Shown here in pieces: positions 62,177-64,000 of a stretch of DNA of 64,000 bases. The notes beneath the pieces are model-generated. The model did no database searches. It was not told the DNA's origin and worked only from the letters and a program-made list of their open reading frames with translations. Within the stretch, counting starts at the first letter, position 1, and each line of letters begins with the position of its first letter. This DNA comes from Desulfobacterales bacterium (lineage in GTDB: Bacteria; Desulfobacterota; Desulfobacteria; Desulfobacterales; JAFDDL01). Both the position numbers and the translations under genes were made by a program. The stretch covers positions 53,526 through 117,525 of the forward strand of contig JAVEYW010000016.1 in assembly GCA_034003325.1 (NCBI GenBank). The letters are read 5' to 3'.

Positions 62177-63736
62177 TTACCCCTGCTCTATCATTTGCCC
62201 TTCACCCCTGCAATCACTATCGACAGGTAACAACACACTCATCGTCGTGCCCTTGCCAATCCGGCTGTCAACTAAAATTTTCCCGCGGAAGCCTTCAATA
62301 ATCATCATCGATACCCAAAGCCCAAGCCCGCTCCCTTTACCGGGACCTTTTGTCGTGTAAAACGGATCAAATATATTTTCCAGGTTTTCCTTGCTTATCC
62401 CTTCGCCATTATCCGAAAAAGATATCTTTAAAACGGTTTTCAGCGCTTGCTGATTGATGGATTCAATCGTATTTTCACTAAAAATAGTCAGTTTTCCGCT
62501 CCGGTCCGTACACATGGTTTCAATCGCATCAGCTGAGTTTAAAATAAGGTTTAACAATGCCTGGTGAAGTTGGTTGGGATCGACGGCCACCCTATCAGCC
62601 TCCGCAGCCAGATGAACCTGCAACGCAATTCGCGAAAAAAGCGGCTGAACTCGCATCATTTCTACAATCTCATGGATCACCTCATGCACAGATACGACAA
62701 CTATATCCCTTTTGTTCGGTCTTGAAAAATCGAGTAGCTGCCGAATAATTTGGTCGATCCTACGAATTTCGACCTCGGTTCTACGAATAATGTCAACGGT
62801 TTCTTTTTGTGAAAACGTTCCCATCTTTAACAACTCGAGATATCCGAACACAATACCGATGGGGTTACCGATTTCATGTGCGATACCAGCTGACAATCTG
62901 CCGACAGTGGCAAGCTTTTCCGTTCGAATAATTTCCTGTTGGGCTTTTTTCAAGTCCGTCAAAGCCTCTTGTAACGATTTCACCGTGTCTTTGAGCGCAT
63001 TATTGTCCAGGGCATTAAGATCTACAATACGATTTACAGCTCTGTATAACATTTCCCATTCGCCGCCACCACTATCGTAAGGAATAACCGTTCCGTCACC
63101 AATTCGATAATCACTAGCCCGTTTCACCAGTTTTTGAATCGGTTTGTACAAAAACCGATCAAATCGAAAAAAACCGATAACTGAAAAAAATACCGTATTA
63201 ATTAATAGGTACATAAATGCGAGTCGCTGAAGCTTTTTCATACTATGTTTACTTCGAGAAAGTGAAAAAGCCGCTGCAACGCCTCCAATGACTATATCTT
63301 CATGCATAATCGGAAGAGCCTCAACAATTGTCTCCGGCAACTTCCAGGGTGCAAGCAATTCCGGGCTTTGAAATGAATCTTGCAAGAACCCTTCATGAAT
63401 TACGCGTGATCCGCTTTCCAAAAGGCGCTCCAACAGTTTCGGATCATTTCCGTAAGTATAAATTTTTTCCAGTTTTTTGTTTAAGATACAAATAGCGCGA
63501 AGGTTATCAACTACCAGTAATTTAACCAATTCTTCATCGTTTTCTAAAATTAAAGATGGGGGTGGTCCCGTATCCCTATGAGTCAGAAGCACCGCCATCG
63601 CACGAGTCACTGTTTTTGCCTCGGCAATCTCGGATTCAGTAAGAAATCGATGGGAAATGAAGGTCATTACCAAACTCAATAGCAGCATGGCCAAAAAAAG
63701 AATACCGGCAAGCGTTGAAAAAATCTTAAATTTCAT
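62177..63736 (-). CDS. Membrane histidine kinase with HAMP domain
   Basis: 519 residues. TM1 (4-28) and TM2 (172-192) flank a periplasmic sensor of about 140 residues; HAMP (193-245), a coiled coil (about 246-275), H-box GIAHEIGNP with H287, then N-box LNLILNSADAIE, G1 DNGEGIS, F-box FDPFYTT and G2 GSGLGLW. Sensor domain is of the Cache/PhoQ-like size; ligand unknown. Preceding the rRNA operon by about 210 bases, which has no bearing on function. Confidence 0.9.
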   Translation of the reverse strand: MKFKIFSTLAGILFLAMLLLSLVMTFISHRFLTESEIAEAKTVTRAMAVLLTHRDTGPPPSLILENDEELVKLLVVDNLRAICILNKKLEKIYTYGNDPKLLERLLESGSRVIHEGFLQDSFQSPELLAPWKLPETIVEALPIMHEDIVIGGVAAAFSLSRSKHSMKKLQRLAFMYLLINTVFFSVIGFFRFDRFLYKPIQKLVKRASDYRIGDGTVIPYDSGGGEWEMLYRAVNRIVDLNALDNNALKDTVKSLQEALTDLKKAQQEIIRTEKLATVGRLSAGIAHEIGNPIGIVFGYLELLKMGTFSQKETVDIIRRTEVEIRRIDQIIRQLLDFSRPNKRDIVVVSVHEVIHEIVEMMRVQPLFSRIALQVHLAAEADRVAVDPNQLHQALLNLILNSADAIETMCTDRSGKLTIFSENTIESINQQALKTVLKISFSDNGEGISKENLENIFDPFYTTKGPGKGSGLGLWVSMMIIEGFRGKILVDSRIGKGTTMSVLLPVDSDCRGEGQMIEQG

Positions 63737-63911
63737 ATCGAATCAGTTGGGCCGAGATTTAATGCTATCGGGTTGTTGGATACTTCATGCGCTGATTTTA
63801 ATTTGTTTTCATATATCTTTAAAAAGTTACGGGTCAAGAAAAGATTACGCATGTCAATATTTGAGTGATATGAATGAATTGCCCCGCTGTGACAAGAAGA
63901 ACCCAAAAAAA

Positions 63912-63937
63912 AAGCCCGCAGATTACTCTACGGGCTT
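63912..63937 (-). terminator. Terminator of the rRNA operon
   Basis: AAGCCCG (63912-63918) and CGGGCTT (63931-63937), read on the minus strand as a hairpin followed by TTTTTTTTT, just downstream of the 5S 3' end. Rho-independent terminator. Confidence 0.9.
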
Positions 63938-63952
63938 TTATAGGAGTTTTTT

Positions 63953-64000
63953 CGGCGGCGTCCTACTCTCCCACCAAGCTGCCCTGGCAGTACCATCGGC
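63953..64000 (-). rRNA. rrf: 5S ribosomal RNA, 3' part (cut by window edge)
   Basis: On the minus strand the last ~48 bases match the conserved 3' half of bacterial 5S rRNA: GATGGTACTGCC, GGTGGGAGAGTAGG and the closing GACGCCGCC. The 5' part and upstream 23S/16S genes lie beyond the right edge. The precise 3' end is uncertain by a few bases. Confidence 0.9.

Overview
The window reads as chromosomal DNA of an anaerobic Gram-negative bacterium, most likely a Desulfobacterota (Deltaproteobacteria) member of the Desulfobacteraceae/Desulfosarcina type. This is inferred from gene content: rubrerythrin beside flavodoxin and a type II (CX4C) rubredoxin, an EtfBA pair beside a membrane Fe-S EtfAB:quinone oxidoreductase, a FadN/FadA beta-oxidation pair, many sigma-54 response regulators, and an alternative complex III. 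No phage, IS element, CRISPR array or tRNA was recognised. The right edge enters an rRNA operon at the 3' end of a minus-strand 5S gene.

Layout. 1-9.9 kb: miaB (cut by the left edge), a DUF4911 protein, recJ, a NamZ-type muramidase, a large glycerol-3-phosphate acyltransferase, a MurNAc-1-P uridylyltransferase/MurNAc kinase fusion, and dapB; the wall genes suggest peptidoglycan recycling. 9.9-20.3 kb: one long minus-strand operon coding for alternative complex III (actB-C-D-F-A ... actE) with a cbb3-like terminal oxidase embedded in it. 20.7-25 kb: a CBS protein, a YchF-like GTPase, a glycosyltransferase and a SlyD-like/methyltransferase fusion. 25-29 kb: rubrerythrin, flavodoxin, rubredoxin, a universal stress protein, a STAS-like protein and a stand-alone glycogen-binding module.

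29-48 kb is dominated by acyl-CoA and alcohol metabolism: fadN-fadA, two iron-containing alcohol dehydrogenases (the second co-transcribed with a PAS histidine kinase and a sigma-54 response regulator), a GAF/adenylate cyclase, an HDOD signalling protein, EtfBA, the EtfAB:quinone oxidoreductase and an acyl-CoA ligase. A good sigma-54 promoter and an upstream palindrome precede the first alcohol dehydrogenase, so the neighbouring two-component system is a candidate controller. EtfBA and the Fe-S oxidoreductase could carry acyl-CoA dehydrogenase electrons to the quinone pool, from which the complex III/oxidase island could pass them to oxygen.

48-64 kb is mixed housekeeping and regulation: an NtrC-type regulator with a degenerate receiver, DarP, CvfB, an unlisted 52-codon gene, a rhomboid-like protein lacking the catalytic serine, a 3-hydroxyisobutyryl-CoA hydrolase-like protein, a YihY/BrkB membrane protein, an FAD oxidoreductase, a NodC/HAS-like glycosyltransferase, a cyclophilin, YchJ and a second two-component pair. 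All assignments come from reading motifs; no database search was run.
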